Assembly (NCBI GenBank): GCA_000750105.3
Contig: JPHH03000040.1
Span: forward strand, 62,001 to 126,000
Direction of reading: 5' to 3'
Source of the DNA: Tolypocladium sp. Sup5 PDA-1
Taxonomy: Eukaryota; Ascomycota; Sordariomycetes; Hypocreales; Ophiocordycipitaceae
Length of the DNA stretch: 64,000 nt
Shown here: positions 46,127 through 58,206 of the stretch, piece by piece
Layout: every line of letters begins with the position of its first letter
Numbering within the stretch: the stretch's first letter is position 1
The notes under the pieces: generated by a model
The model's input: the letters and a program-made list of their open reading frames with translations, nothing else
What the model was told of the DNA's origin: nothing
Databases searched by the model: none
Made by a program: the position numbers and the translations under genes

Positions 46127-47459
46127 ATGTCTCTCATCAACGTTCGCCGCGATGTCAGCGACGCCTTCTATCGCTACAAGATGGAGCGTCTGCAGACCAA
46201 GATCGAGGGCAAGGGCAACGGTATCAAGACCGTCATTGTCAACCTGCCCAGCGTCGCCGCCTCTCTTGCGCGTCCTCCTTCGTATCTCAACAAGTACTTC
46301 GGCTTCGAACTCGGTGCCATGACAAACAATGACCCCAAGGACGATCGTTGGATCATCAACGGCGCCCACGAGTCGGCCAAGCTTCAGGACCATCTCGACG
46401 GCTTCATCAACAAGTTTGTGCTCTGCAAGAAGTGCAAGAACCCGGAGACCGACGTGAACATCAACAACGATCGCATCCTTCTCGATTGCAAGGCCTGTGG
46501 CCAGCGCTCTGATGTTGACCTCCGCCTCAAGCTCAGCGGCTACATCCTCAAGAACCAGCCCAACAAAAAGGGCAAGATGGACAAGGCTGAGCGTCGTGCT
46601 GCCAAGAAAGCCAAGCAGAATGGCAACGGTACTAAGGAGAACGGCACCGGCAGCGGTGGCGACGATGGCTCCGAGCAGGGCTCCAACGAGATCGAGGAGA
46701 ATGGTGACGCCGGTAGCGACGATGAGTTCCAGAAGGTTCAGGCTGCCGCCCTCGATGCCGACATTGAGGTCAAGGACCACGAGTGGGCTGTCGACATGAG
46801 CGAGGCGGCTGTCAAGGCTCGCCAGGCTCAGCTTCCCGGCGAGTTCAAGCAGAAGCTCAGCCTCAACGACGATGAGGATGAAGATGGCGAAGGCGGTGGC
46901 AACACCGTCTACGACGAGCTCGGCAACTGGATCCAGGAGGAGGCCACCGACAAGGGTAGCGTTGATAAGGTTGACTCCGTCCACATTTACCTCAAGGCCA
47001 AGGAACTTGGCATCGAGGGCAAGCATCGAACTGTCTTGGTTTTCGCGCAGACTCTGTTTGACGAGAATATCTGCGCCCAGATCCCCAAGCGCGCTAGCAT
47101 GCTGAAGCAGGTACGTGATTTCCCCTTGACCTATGTAAATACTCCTGGGCGGTTGACTAACCTCGATCCAGGTCATCACCTCTGATCGCCACGAGAAGGC
47201 GCTGCTTGGTGGCACCGAGCGCCTCATCGGAAGCCTCGGCAAGGACCACCCTGAGCTGATGCAGCAGGTTGTCAAGATCCTGCAGCTGTACTACCACCAC
47301 GACCTCATCAGCGAGGAGGTGGCCATCAAGTGGGGCACCAAGGCCAGCAAGAAGTACATCGACTTGTCTACGTCAAGGAAGATCCGCAAGGCCGCCGAGC
47401 CCTTCATCAAGTGGCTTGAGGAGGCCGACGAGGAGGAGTCTTCTGAGGAGGAGGACTAA
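46127..47459 (+). CDS. TIF5: Eukaryotic translation initiation factor 5
   Basis: Two exons (46127-47110, 47172-47459) give 423 residues. eIF5 is the GTPase-activating protein of eIF2 in the scanning preinitiation complex. The N-terminal domain has the FYRYKM motif with the arginine finger at Arg16, LNKYFGFELGA, and a C2-C2 zinc finger with Cys100, Cys103, Cys121 and Cys124. A Lys-rich then Asp/Glu-rich linker follows (about 155-265). The W2/HEAT domain, which binds eIF2-beta and eIF3, fills the C-terminal part: LVFAQTLFDENICAQIPKRA, LMQQVVKILQLYYHHDLISE, then the aromatic/acidic box IKWLEEADEEESSEEED at the end. The start agrees with yeast. The intron sits in the W2 domain. Confidence 0.97.
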
Positions 47460-47862
47460 GCTCGGTCGGCCTCATCAACCGACCTTGTTCGCTCTTGCTC
47501 GAGGGAGCCTCGGATTTCGTCCAATCTTGTGCGGCTGGAGGAACATAACTTACTTGCTCCAGAAAAAGGGCAAAAAACATGCTTCAACACGTATTTGCTT
47601 GCGTGCCATGGGACAGTAGATTGCTAGTCTAGTTTGCTTCTAGGTTGCCATGTGTAAAATTCGCAAAACCTGTCCGCTCCTATACTCCCGTACTCCGTCC
47701 CTTGGTCGTATCCTGGGTACCCGCCGCCTGCATGGCAGGTGGTTCATCGACATGTAGTGTACATGAACATGAATGATTACATGGTGCAATATGCAGAGCC
47801 TTCGGGTCTGAAGACCAGTCCAACCGGCCACGTCTCTTTAGGTAGCCGGCAGCCCTGCCACT
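47460..47862. other. Intergenic region, tail to tail
   Basis: 403 bp between convergent genes; nothing supported. Confidence 0.6.
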
Positions 47863-50673
47863 TCACATCTTGACCTCGATGCACCGATCCTCAGTGCGGT
47901 CGCTCTTCGCGTCATCGTTGTTCTCCTCCGTCGCCTTGTCCGTCTGCGCATCGGTCATGCTCGCATCTCCGTTTCTGTGCTGCTCACCTTCAGCCTCGGC
48001 CTCGGCCTCAGCGTCAGCAGGCGCGACGTCATCTTCAGCCTGCCGCTGATGCTGCTCCCCTTCTTTCTCGAAAATGTAGGCGCTCAATGCCTCAGCCGCC
48101 TGTTCGAGGTCGTCGTTGGTGACTGTCTTGTCAAACAACTCCGCGACCTTGATCTCGTCCGTCTCGTCGGGCAGCTTGGCGAGGATGGCCTGGATGGCAG
48201 CCTCGTCGTGCCCAGACTTGGAGAGGCGGTCCTGCAGCGACGAGGGGGAAGGGGGGTTGATAAGAATGTATCGGGCTTCGGCGTCCATGTCCTTAGCGAA
48301 CTGAGCAGCCTAGGAATAGAAGTTAGCATCTTAGGGGCTCAATGTGCAGATGGAGGATTTATGTCGGGCTCACCTCGAGATCCAGTTCAATAACTGGCAC
48401 TTTGCCAGTCTCAAGGATGGCCTCAATGGCCTTGACGCTGGTACCGTACTCGATCCCGTCTCGCGTGCCGTACTCGATTAGGCGATCGCCGTCACGCAGC
48501 TGGTTGAACTCCTGGGCCGTGACGAAGTGGAACGTCTTGCCCTTGACATCGCCATCGCGAGGTTCTCGCACAGTGTGCCGCACCACCGACGCGAACACGC
48601 CTTTGTGCTGCTCTAGTAGCTTTTCCACAAGTGCCGACTTTCCCACGCCTTTGGGGCCGGTGATAATGATGGGGTCGTGAATCTCGGGCATGTCCTCCTC
48701 GGCAGCCGCGTCCTCGTCATCACCCCCGTCGTCATCTTCGTCATCAAGGTCTTGGAATATGGGATCAATCTTCTTGGGGTCGTCGATCTTGTCAAACGCA
48801 GCCAACTTGAAGCGGCCCCCCAGACGAAGAGCCCTCCAGCTCTTGCTCGCCTTACCGGCAATGGCCGCAGCCTTGGTCTGCTCGTTGGTCGGCATGGCAA
48901 TCTCGAAGTCGTCTTCTGCAATTTTTCTCCTGAAGTCATCTAGCTCTGGCAGCCGATACCTCTCTGGTGACCTGAGATTATCCATAGCCAGCTTGTGAAG
49001 ATCGTCGCGTAAAAAGTCCATGGGCACAGCGCCCATTGGCGTTGGCCGCAGTCGCTTGCTCGTAGCCATGCGCTGAGCGGTGCTCCTCGACTCGTTGAAA
49101 GCCTCGCTGGAGACGGGTTCCCGCTGAATAGGCGGGCAACTGGCCATCTTCCAAAAGACCCAATTCTTGTCCCTAGCGAGCACCGTCTCGACCATTCTGT
49201 AAAAATAGGGGCCGTCGAGTCCCCTCTTAAGGTAGTCTGAGATTGTCGTCTTCATTTCTCTTGCCCACTTGGTCTGCTCTGTGTTAACAGTTGTCGTTCC
49301 CCGAGGATGCGGAACAATACTTACGTTTTCCTCGTTGAGCTGGTCATTGTATACGACCGACTTGTTCGAGGCGCTGAGATTGGCCAGCTTCTCCTTCGCT
49401 CCGGTGGACATGGAGAGGATAAAGTCTGTAATTACGAGTGCCTGGACAAGGACATGGCGTCGAAACGACAGATCGCTAATCTGCGCGGATGTCAGTGACC
49501 ATCTGGTTGAGGGTTTCAGGATCCGGGGTTCTACCTCTAATTCGAACAGGTCCTTGCTGGTGAGATACTTCGGGTTGAATGTCTCTGGAACATCGTCAAG
49601 CCCTTCTTCCTCGTCTGGCTTGCGCTTCAAGTTGCGCCTCAGATTTTCCACGGATTTGGAAGATTGAGATCCTTCAGCCTTGTGGATGGCCTGGAACGCC
49701 TTCATCGTAGCATCGAGGCTCCCCTTGAACTTGTTGAAGTGTGTGGGATCGAACAGCTTCAACGGCTGGCTGAAGCTCTCTTGGAGTGACCAAAACAAAG
49801 GATAGAGGGAATCGGGATCGATGGACTTTTGTGAGTCTTTGGAGTCGAATGACACGCCTTTCGCGACAGCCTTGGGGTCCTTTGACTCCTTTGGCGTAGG
49901 TGCCTGACTATCGACATCCATCCTGGACTCTTCTCCAATAGCGTCTGTTTCGAAGGATGTGATATTTTCGGCGTGGTATTCGCCGCGGAGATTCACAGAG
50001 CTCCTGTCGCCCAGGGGAAAGCTCTGGAACAGGAAGATGAAGACTCGGCCGCAGAAAGCCGTGTCCTCTGCGCGGGAGAGCCGCCGTAAAAGCTCGTTGC
50101 AGCTCCGCAGGATGACAAGGTTCTTCTGCTTAAAGTGCTTCGCTGTTATGCGCTCGCGCCTCGACTCGAGGTAATCGAATAGTTTGCGGCATCCGGCGAT
50201 GGTCTGGCTGTCCAAGAGCTCTTCGACCAGCCAGAAGAGCAGGGCGGGATCGCATTGACCATTGTCTGATAGGATCGAGAGAATGTCGAGGAGATTCCAC
50301 ATCTTGACGAATTCGGGAGAGTCGATCGGGGTGGCGGCCTTGGATGATTAGCCTGGGTCTCGAGTGTGCCTGAAACAGCTTGCCTCACAATGAGCTTGTC
50401 AAAGAGATCTCGCGCAGCGGTCTCGATAATGGCGAACTGTCGCGTCTTTGCTGCTTCCTGGGGAGTGGCATCCCTTTCTTCTCCAGAAACGGCATTGCGG
50501 GAGAGAGATGCGGAAATACGGCTCGAAAGATCCTTGAAGTCGGATGCGTTCAGAACTGGCTCGACCGTCGATGCCTGTTTCGCAAGCGATGCCTCGCCGA
50601 GAAGATCCTCCAGGAGCTTCTCAACGCTTGCAACGGCAGGGAAGCCTGGGTTTCCCACGTCGAGAGCCGGCAT
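47863..50673 (-). CDS. HPR1: THO complex subunit 1 (Hpr1/THOC1) fused to a guanylate-kinase-like domain
   Basis: Five exons on the minus strand (50673-50389, 50338-49535, 49480-49325, 49276-48374, 48309-47863) give 864 residues. Residues about 60-540 match THOC1, which couples transcription elongation to mRNA export: FVKMWNLLDILSILSDNGQC, LYPLFWSLQESFSQPLKLFD, ISDLSFRRHVLVQAL, WVFWKMASCPPIQR and RYRLPELDDF. After an acidic linker comes a guanylate-kinase fold (about 617-790) with P-loop GPKGVGKS (622-629), TVREPRDGDVKGKTFHFVT, RLIEYGTRDGIEYGT, IELDLE, ILINPP and TVTNDDL. By eye against yeast Guk1, the LID arginines (GRG and NKR) are replaced by KSG and QAI, and a GMP-contacting tyrosine by Phe, so catalysis is doubtful. 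Introns 2 and 3 (54 and 48 bp) are multiples of three without stops. The tail is Asp/Glu/Ala-rich. No stop or start separates the two domains. Confidence 0.88.
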
Positions 50674-51292
50674 CGTGCTGGACGAGACGGGCTATCGAGA
50701 GAAAGGCGCAGCCTCGTGGGGCTTCATGAAGCCGCTCTCCTCAGAAAGCGCGTGGTTCGATGAGCGCAGCGGGAGCGTGTGCAGCCCTAGGCAAATGAAG
50801 ACGCCTTGTATGCTGTCGCACAGGCGTTTCAGAGCTCAAGGATGTACGCACAGCGGCTGCCAGGCCGTCAAAGTTGTTATTTCTGGGAGTTGGGAGGTGA
50901 TGTCGACACGGCTGCAAAGGTGGAAGAAAGTGGGAGGTTTCTATCGGATGCAGGTACACGCGGGATAGCAACATTGGCGTGCAACTGGTGGTACCACCCA
51001 GGGATGGGTACCTGTGAATCACTGCTCATGCCGCCCGTTCATTGGCCGAATTTTGCCGACCGTGCCTCAGCCAGAGGTGTTGCTGTGGGTCCGCGCAAGG
51101 CTGAAATTTTGGCAGCTGAAGCCGCTGTGACAACAGCAGCAATTGCACTGCACCCTCCAACCTGCGATTGTTGATGGCACTGTGTTTAATCTCAGCTTGC
51201 AACTCCGCCTCCCGCAGACGACCTTGGTCCATGACCCCTGCGCATTGCTCCTGAGGCTCTACGACAGCTCATGACGCGAACACGACTCGACA
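50674..51292. promoter_or_regulatory. Divergent promoter region, THOC1-GK and Aquarius
   Basis: 619 bp between the two divergent start codons. No gene supported in it. The arrangement allows co-regulation of two mRNA-processing genes. Confidence 0.5.
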
Positions 51293-54200
51293 ATGCCTAA
51301 CGCGAAGCGGCTCAAGGGCAGCGGCGCTGCCAAAACCCGACAGACCCAAGAACGACGCCCCCAGGCCGAAGATGACCGCCCGACCCCTGCTGAGGTGGAG
51401 GAAGAGGAACATCAGTTTGTGCAGCTCGCGCGGAAGCACTGGCTGAAGCCTGGGAAGAGGGCAGCGAAGCCCAAAGTCAAGAATGACGTCCTCAAACAGA
51501 GCATCTGGGACGTGTTGGAGCGGGAGGGCTTTCAGTATAAATCACTGCTGCTCCTGGAGAGCTTGCAGACTCTGGAGACGTACGAAGCCCGAATATGTGC
51601 TACGCTGGACTACCTCTGACTTGATAAAAACAGCTATTTGTGGCCCAGCTATACGGAAGAGTCGTCCAACTTCCATGTCCTGTTGATGGCGTTGATCTCA
51701 AACGTCAAGAGGCGTGAACACCTGGAAACATGGAGTAGGATAGTCCCCCTGACAGGATGGAACCGCTGCTGACGAATCCAAGGCATATTCGATGACAGAC
51801 CAGACGAGTTCTCGTCCATGTTTCGTCGCATTCTCTCCCTGATGCTCGATCGCACTCTTTCGGCAACCGTCCGGACGCATCTTCTCTGTTTCTTGATCTA
51901 TGCTTTCCAAAGCCTGGACTGTGCAATTGTCAGAAAAGAATGTGCGCCTCTGGTGTCGATAGGTATCTGGCAGAACCTTTCCAGCGAAAAGCAGAGGGAG
52001 ACACATCTCGACCAGACTACGCACCTACGGAAGGCGTGGAGGGCTTCTCTCAAGAGATATGAAGCTGCAGATGAAGCGACGAAGGCACGGCTGCGTTTTG
52101 AGCGGTCATGGCTCTACTCTCTTCTGCTTGACTTCTTGAGCTTGCTGTATGATGCCAGCAGCAAAGCAGGTAAGTCATCGCAACTGACACACCCAACCAA
52201 GCCCTCCAGTTCTGACTTCATGCAAGATGTTACGCTCTACTGCGAACGATTCACCGAGTTCATCTCCGATTTGCAAAGCCAACTGCCAACGAGGCGCTAT
52301 GTCAATGCGCTGCTACAAGATTTGCATCTACTCCCAGTTATGCAGCTGTCGCCAATGTTTAACGACGAAGGCAACACTCTGCTGCGGGAACTGCATAGCC
52401 TTCTCTCGCACTACACCTACTTCACGATAGATGACCAAACGGGCATCCAGCTGAGCCGTACAGAAGCTTACAACAAGCATTGCGCGTCGTTGGGCAAGTT
52501 ACAGCGAGTTGCCTTGAAGAACTTCAAGGACAAACTCACAGTTCTGGCTCTATCCAACTACGGTGCCATTGACAAAAGGGAGGAACTGGAGACTCTACTG
52601 GCGCCGCTGACAGACGACGAGTTGACCCAGCTCGTGACGTTGCTAGAGATCCGATCGACATATCCTGACAGCCTCAAGCTGCCTATTGACCGGAAGTTCC
52701 TCACCGAATTTCTGATCAGCAAGTTCGAGCGCAGGAAAACGTTCCAAGATCTAGCCAAGGGAATGGCACTCGTCCCCACGGAGCAGACGTTGTTCGACAG
52801 TGGCTTTCAGCGAGCAGATGCCTACGACGGATCGCGCCCCCTGGCTCTGCCAAAGCTGAATTTGCAGTACTTATCCGCTGGTGATTTCTTGTGGAGAGCT
52901 CTGATTTTGTACCGCTGCGAGTCATTCTACGGAATCCGCAAAGACATCGAGTCTGCGATGCGCCGCCTCCGCCCAGAGTCTAGAGAGGCAGGGGAAACGC
53001 ACTTCGCCGGATTTTCCAAAATGGCCATGCCAATATCCAAGCCAGCGTTAGTGATTTCCCACCATTGAATCCTTTGCGCATACACTAATCTCGGCCTCGC
53101 AGAATTCTTGAAGTTGTACCACCTCTGGTTGGCAGTGACCTGCCATCACTCGTGAAAGCCGAGGTGTCCGTCGACGTTCGGCGACTGGGGGAGCATGTGC
53201 GAAGGGAATGGGACTCCCTGCGATCCGAGGACGTTGTGTTCTTGGTGGCAGTCGAGCCCCCTCCAGCAAAGTCCATCACCAATGGCGGAGAAATCCAGTC
53301 AGAATATGAGAAGCTCGGTGTTCTGTCTGTGAGGACCGCAGAGATCATTCAAGTTACGGATGAGAAGGGTCGTCATGGCAGAGAAGGAGCAGGAAGACTG
53401 GACAACAACAACCGGCGCATTCAACTCAAACTTGATCCATACACATACACAAAGGACGCCGAGGGTGCATCCGCAGGCAAGCCAGACGTGTATGGACGCG
53501 TCAACTTGCTCCTCAGGCGAAATCGGAGAGAGAACAACTTCAAACCCGTCTTAGAGTCGATCCGCAATCTTGTCTTGTCAGAGACGCCTCTCCCGTCGTG
53601 GCTCCACGAGGTATTTCTGGGATACGGGGACCCAGCAGGGGCGAGTTACAAGAACCTCCCCAACCGGATAAAGAAGCTCGATTATCGCGACACTTTCCTC
53701 GATTGGCAACATCTCGTGGAAAGCTTGCCGGGTAAGACTGTTGAGCCTGGTGACGATGTTTCTGGTAGCTTTGGCCCCCCATACGTTCTGGAGGAAGGCG
53801 ACAAACCAGAGGAGTCCCAGGTGGCAAAGCCATCAAAGAAGCGCCGACGAGATGTAGAACCCGTTTTGAAGGCCGAGGTTGAGACTCTGAAAGTGTCCAC
53901 ATACAAACCCCCCAACAATGGACCATACCCTGCTGACGCGCCACGGACGAACTCTGTACGGTTTACACCTGCTCAGATCGAGGCGATCATGTCTGGTTCT
54001 CAACCGGGCCTCACTGTCATTGTCGGCCCACCTGGAACAGGCAAGACGGACGTTGCTACACAAATCATCAACAACATCTATCACAGCTTTCCAGAACAGA
54101 AAACGTTGCTCATCGCGCACAGCAACCAAGCTCTGAACCAGCTGTTCGCGAAGATCATCGCATTGGATATCGACGAGAGACATCTGTTGCGTTTGGGGCA

Positions 54201-55893
54201 CGGCGAGGAAGATCTCGATGCGGCAGGGAGCTTCGGCAAACATGGCCGAGTTGAGTCGTTCTTGGACAACCGACAGCGGTTCTTGCTGGAGGTCAGGAAG
54301 CTGGCAGCCAGCATTGGTGCCCCTGGAGCACATGAGAACTCGGCTGAAACGGCTGGCTACTTCAACAAGGTATACGTTGAGCCAGCGTGGCTGAAATATT
54401 TGCAAGTTGCAGCATCCGACGAGTCGAGCGTGTCGGATATTGCACAGGAATTTCCGTTCCACGGCTACTTCGCCGACGCCCCCCAGCCTCTGTTCCCGCA
54501 GGAAGCCGACCGTGTCCAGGCGCTGGACATTGCACACGGCTGCTACCGCCACATCTCCAAGATCTTCTCGGAGCTGGCCGACATTCTTCCCTTTGAGATC
54601 CTCCGACGCGAGCGAGACAAGGCCAACTACTTGCTCACCAACGAGGCCCGAATCATTGCCATGACGACGACTCATGCCGCCATCAGAAGGGGGGACATTG
54701 CCTCTCTGGGCTTCCACTATGACAACGTCGTCATGGAGGAGGCAGCCCAAATCACCGAGGTCGAGACGTTCATGCCGCTCGCCATGCAGAAGCCTGTAAA
54801 TGGTCAGATGCCGCTTCAGAGAGTGGTCTTGTGTGGTGACCACTTCCAGAACTCGCCCGTCATTCAGAGCCTGGCGTTCCGGCACTATGCCAACTTGGAG
54901 CAATCCCTGTTCTCACGTCTGGTTCGCCTAGGGGTGCCGACTATCACGTTGGATCAACAAGGCCGAGCTCGCCCATCAATCGCGAAGCTGTATAAATGGC
55001 GCTATCCCAGACTAGACAACCTGCCGGATGTCCAGAACCAACCCGAGTTCCAGAGGGCGAATGCCGGCTTCAAGTTTGATTACCAGTTTATCAACGTGCC
55101 CCCATACAAGGGCCGTGGAGAGACGGAGCCGACGCCTCACTTCATCCAGAATCTTGGCGAGGCAGAATATGCGGTTGCAATTTATCAGTACATGAGACTG
55201 CTTGGATACCCGGCAGAAAAGATCAGCATCCTCACTACCTACGCCGGACAGAGAGCACTGGTGAAGGATGTGCTATCTCATCGCTGCGCGAGGAACCCAA
55301 TTTTTGGCTTACCCAAGGCGGTTGCGACGGTGGACAAGTACCAGGGCGAGCAGAATGACTGTATGACTGATTCCTGTCCCCCCTTCACTGATATCGGTGG
55401 ACCCTGACTGACTTTCGATCTAGACATCATTCTATCACTCACCCGGACCTCGCGCGTGGGCTATCTGCGCGACGTCCGACGCATGACGGTAGCAGTGTCG
55501 CGCGCCAGGCTCGGGCTTTACGTGTTGGGCCGCCGAGAGGTGTTTGAAGCATGCCCTGAGCTCCGCCCGGCCTTTGACATACTCCTCGAGAGACCCGACA
55601 AGCTAATGCTTGTGACTGGAGAGCTGTGGCAAACTGGGCGATCTAGCGCAGAGGAAGGCTCTCCCGTGGAGGGGGAGGTAGCCATGGAGAGCGTGGAGCA
55701 CCTGGGGCAATATGTGTTCGAGATGACAAACACAAAGGTGAAGCAGTTGCAGGAAGGACAGGGTTCGTCGGCGATAGACAGCATGGCAACCATTTCTGAG
55801 GAGGCGGGGGATGGCCCGGCTACGAACTATGATGATGAAGAACAGGCGCTGGAACCGGATATTCTAGAAGTGCGCGAAGGAGACAAGAGCTAG
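51293..55893 (+). CDS. AQR: Spliceosomal intron-binding helicase Aquarius/Cwf11
   Basis: Six exons (51293-51579, 51634-51734, 51783-52169, 52227-53046, 53103-55360, 55424-55893) give 1440 residues. Aquarius is an SF1 RNA helicase that binds introns upstream of the branch site as part of a pentameric complex in the spliceosome. The N-terminal half is the helical ARM-like scaffold (YLWPSYTEESSNFHVLLMAL, FRRILSLMLDRTLSATVRTH) and beta-barrel. The RecA core has Walker A GPPGTGKT (840-847), motif II EEAAQ (1077-1081, the Aquarius form of DExx), LCGDHFQNSPV, ISILTTYAGQRALVKDVL, VDKYQGEQND and VAVSRAR. The acidic tail is about 120 residues. The intron at 52170-52226 is 57 bp, stop-free and in frame. 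All junctions keep phase. The catalytic set looks complete. Confidence 0.96.
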
Positions 55894-56490
55894 GCGCAAA
55901 CGGAATGGCTTTATAGGCATGACTTGCGTTGATAGATGCGGCTCTCTAGATGTATAGAGATGCATGACCTCGTCTGATCGAAGGTTGTGAGACGGTGACG
56001 GAATAAGCGCGGGTGATCTACAGGGCTGCGTCTGCAAAGAAGACGCCCGGAGATGCACCTCGAGCAAGGATAGATGCACACTAGGATGGTTACGGCTACG
56101 CTTCTCGTGAGTCACTCAATTCACTGACGTGTTGATCCTGGTTATCGCAGCGGTTCGTTGAAGCTCTGATGACCAACAATTTGTGTGTCGTGGGTTACCG
56201 CCTTGGGAACATCGGTACGGAGTACGTACTGGTCACCGAGCGCCCAGGATTTTGTTTAATGGGGGTTTATGCATGAGGGTCTGGATCAGGCAATGGGCTT
56301 TGCTGTCGTCAGCTGAGGATGTCGCTGTTGGTGGCGAAGCAAAGGATCCTGGAGCCGTACTGTAAGCTTCGTTCTCGCTCGCGCTCAGCAGTCATCCGAG
56401 ACGAGGTGGTATTCGCGGACACTCGGCGAGACAGAAGCAGTGGGCGCGGAAAACCTGGGGCCGCCAATGCCACGCCAACAGTATGCAGCC

Positions 56491-56506
56491 TACTCCGTAC
56501 TCCGTA
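56491..56506. repeat. Two overlapping copies of TACTCCGTA
   Basis: TACTCCGTACTCCGTA: the 9-mer at 56491 and again at 56498, sharing TA. Confidence 0.9.
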
Positions 56507-56799
56507 CCGAGATTGATGACGAGAGGCGGAACGCCGTGGCAAAGCCCGAACGAATGACGGCATGGCCCGACCATTATTAGACACGAGGTATTACAGCGGC
56601 AAGCCGGTCTAACGCCGACAGACCGGTCCTCTCAGCTGGAGAGGTGCAGGGCTTTTGTGTCGCGTACCTCGCTATCGGCGAGTACATGCAGTCGCCGATG
56701 TGGCAGTATTGGGAGCTGCGGCAGCTTTCATGTTGTGCGTGCTGGCGTCGCGATGGGAGTGGGAGGACGCGACATACATACTGTATGTACGGAGTAGGG

Positions 56800-56843
56800 A
56801 CGGGCAGCAATGAGATGGCTTACGGGCAGCAATGAGATGGCTT
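56800..56843. repeat. 22-nt perfect tandem duplication
   Basis: The unit beginning acgggcagcaatgagatggc occurs at 56800-56821 and 56822-56843 without mismatch. Confidence 0.9.
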
Positions 56844-57791
56844 ACGGGGATATGGAACGGCCACTTCGAGTACAGAGCACGGAGCACGAAGTAGATGTGA
56901 TGTTTTGTCACGTGTGCTCAAACTGGATCTGGACATTTGCTACGGGCCAAAATTCTCGGGACAAGAGAGAGAGCGGAAACTTATTAAGATGCAAGGCGCA
57001 ACATATTCCAACCCATGCTCATGCAATCGTGAGATTGCGGCCTGGGATGGAGCGGTGGACCCTGGAGTCGCCGGGCTGGCCCGTTTCTGTCACGCGTCGC
57101 GAAACGAGCGTGGACAGACAGACAGACGCACGGAGACTCGGGGAGGGAAGCGCCCGTTTGGTGACGGGCCCAGGCGCATCTTGAGACGAGCGCTGAAGCC
57201 ATCTCTCTTTGTGCGACTCGAGGCGCGCGATGGGCTGCGATATGTGGTTGCCAACGGGCACCAGGCTGCTCCCCTTTCTTGTCTTCGCCTACGCCGTGCT
57301 CACCAGAGGGAGGCTTTGGGCAAACAGCGGTGCGGTAGCACACCGTGTAAGCCTTGCCTTTCTTGCGACCCCAGAGCTCGGAGGGCTCGCGTTTGCCTTT
57401 TCCCCGTCTCCGGCACGACTCGACCCTTAGTAGGCAAACCTGCCAGCCCGCCTGGTGGTTACATATAGGTAGCCTACGAGGCACTCGTAGCTCAAGGCCC
57501 TTTTCGCATCGAGTGAAAGATAAAGGAAACGAGCGGCAACATGAGCGAGCAATCTAGGTAATCACCGGTAGGTATTATCGTGGGACGAGTAGGAGGACAG
57601 TGCGCCAGGGACAAGGCCTCGCACATGGGGCGACGGGCTGGGGTCTGCGCAGAACGGTCGTCGGGAGGGCGGCAGGGGTCCGCGAGCTTGTCGCAAGGGA
57701 TGGATGGATGGTCGATGTTGTTTCCGCGCCAGCAGAGATTTGTAGGCGGCGAGCCAATGTCGCGTCATGTTTTTTGCTTCTTCATTTTCTT

Positions 57792-57820
57792 TTGTGCCTG
57801 GACATTGTGCCTGGACATTG
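57792..57820. repeat. 13-nt tandem duplication
   Basis: ttgtgcctggaca at 57792-57804 and 57805-57817, followed by ttg. Confidence 0.85.
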
Positions 57821-58170
57821 CCTCTCTTCCAATAACGAGAGAGCGGATGTTGAGACATCTTGGATAGTGAAGCGGTGCTATGATAGACAAGAACAGCGAC
57901 ATGGGAGTGACAGAACGGATGGTGAAAGCCACATTATTCCAGAATGAGGCGAAAGTCGCCCCCAGACTAACACGCCAGGACAGCCACAGAGCCAACAGCC
58001 CGGAATGAGTGCAAGCCGCGGTGCAGGAAGTGGTTGCAGGTACCCACCAGCTGCCGGGTACTTCGTACGAGAACGTGTTGCGCATCGGCACAATGCCTGC
58101 ACAAGAACATTGTTTGTCGATTCTCGGACGAAGGCGAGAGAGACGGAAAGTCTCTGATGGTAGAGACGGG

Positions 58171-58206
58171 CGCCGCCGGCAGCTGTCACGCCGCCGGCAG
58201 CTGTCA
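58171..58206. repeat. 18-nt perfect tandem duplication
   Basis: cgccgccggcagctgtca at 58171-58188 and 58189-58206. Each unit contains the palindrome CAGCTG. Confidence 0.9.

Noticed and set aside
46112..47275. 387-codon minus-strand frame
   Set aside because: Antisense to eIF5, crosses its intron, no recognisable domain.
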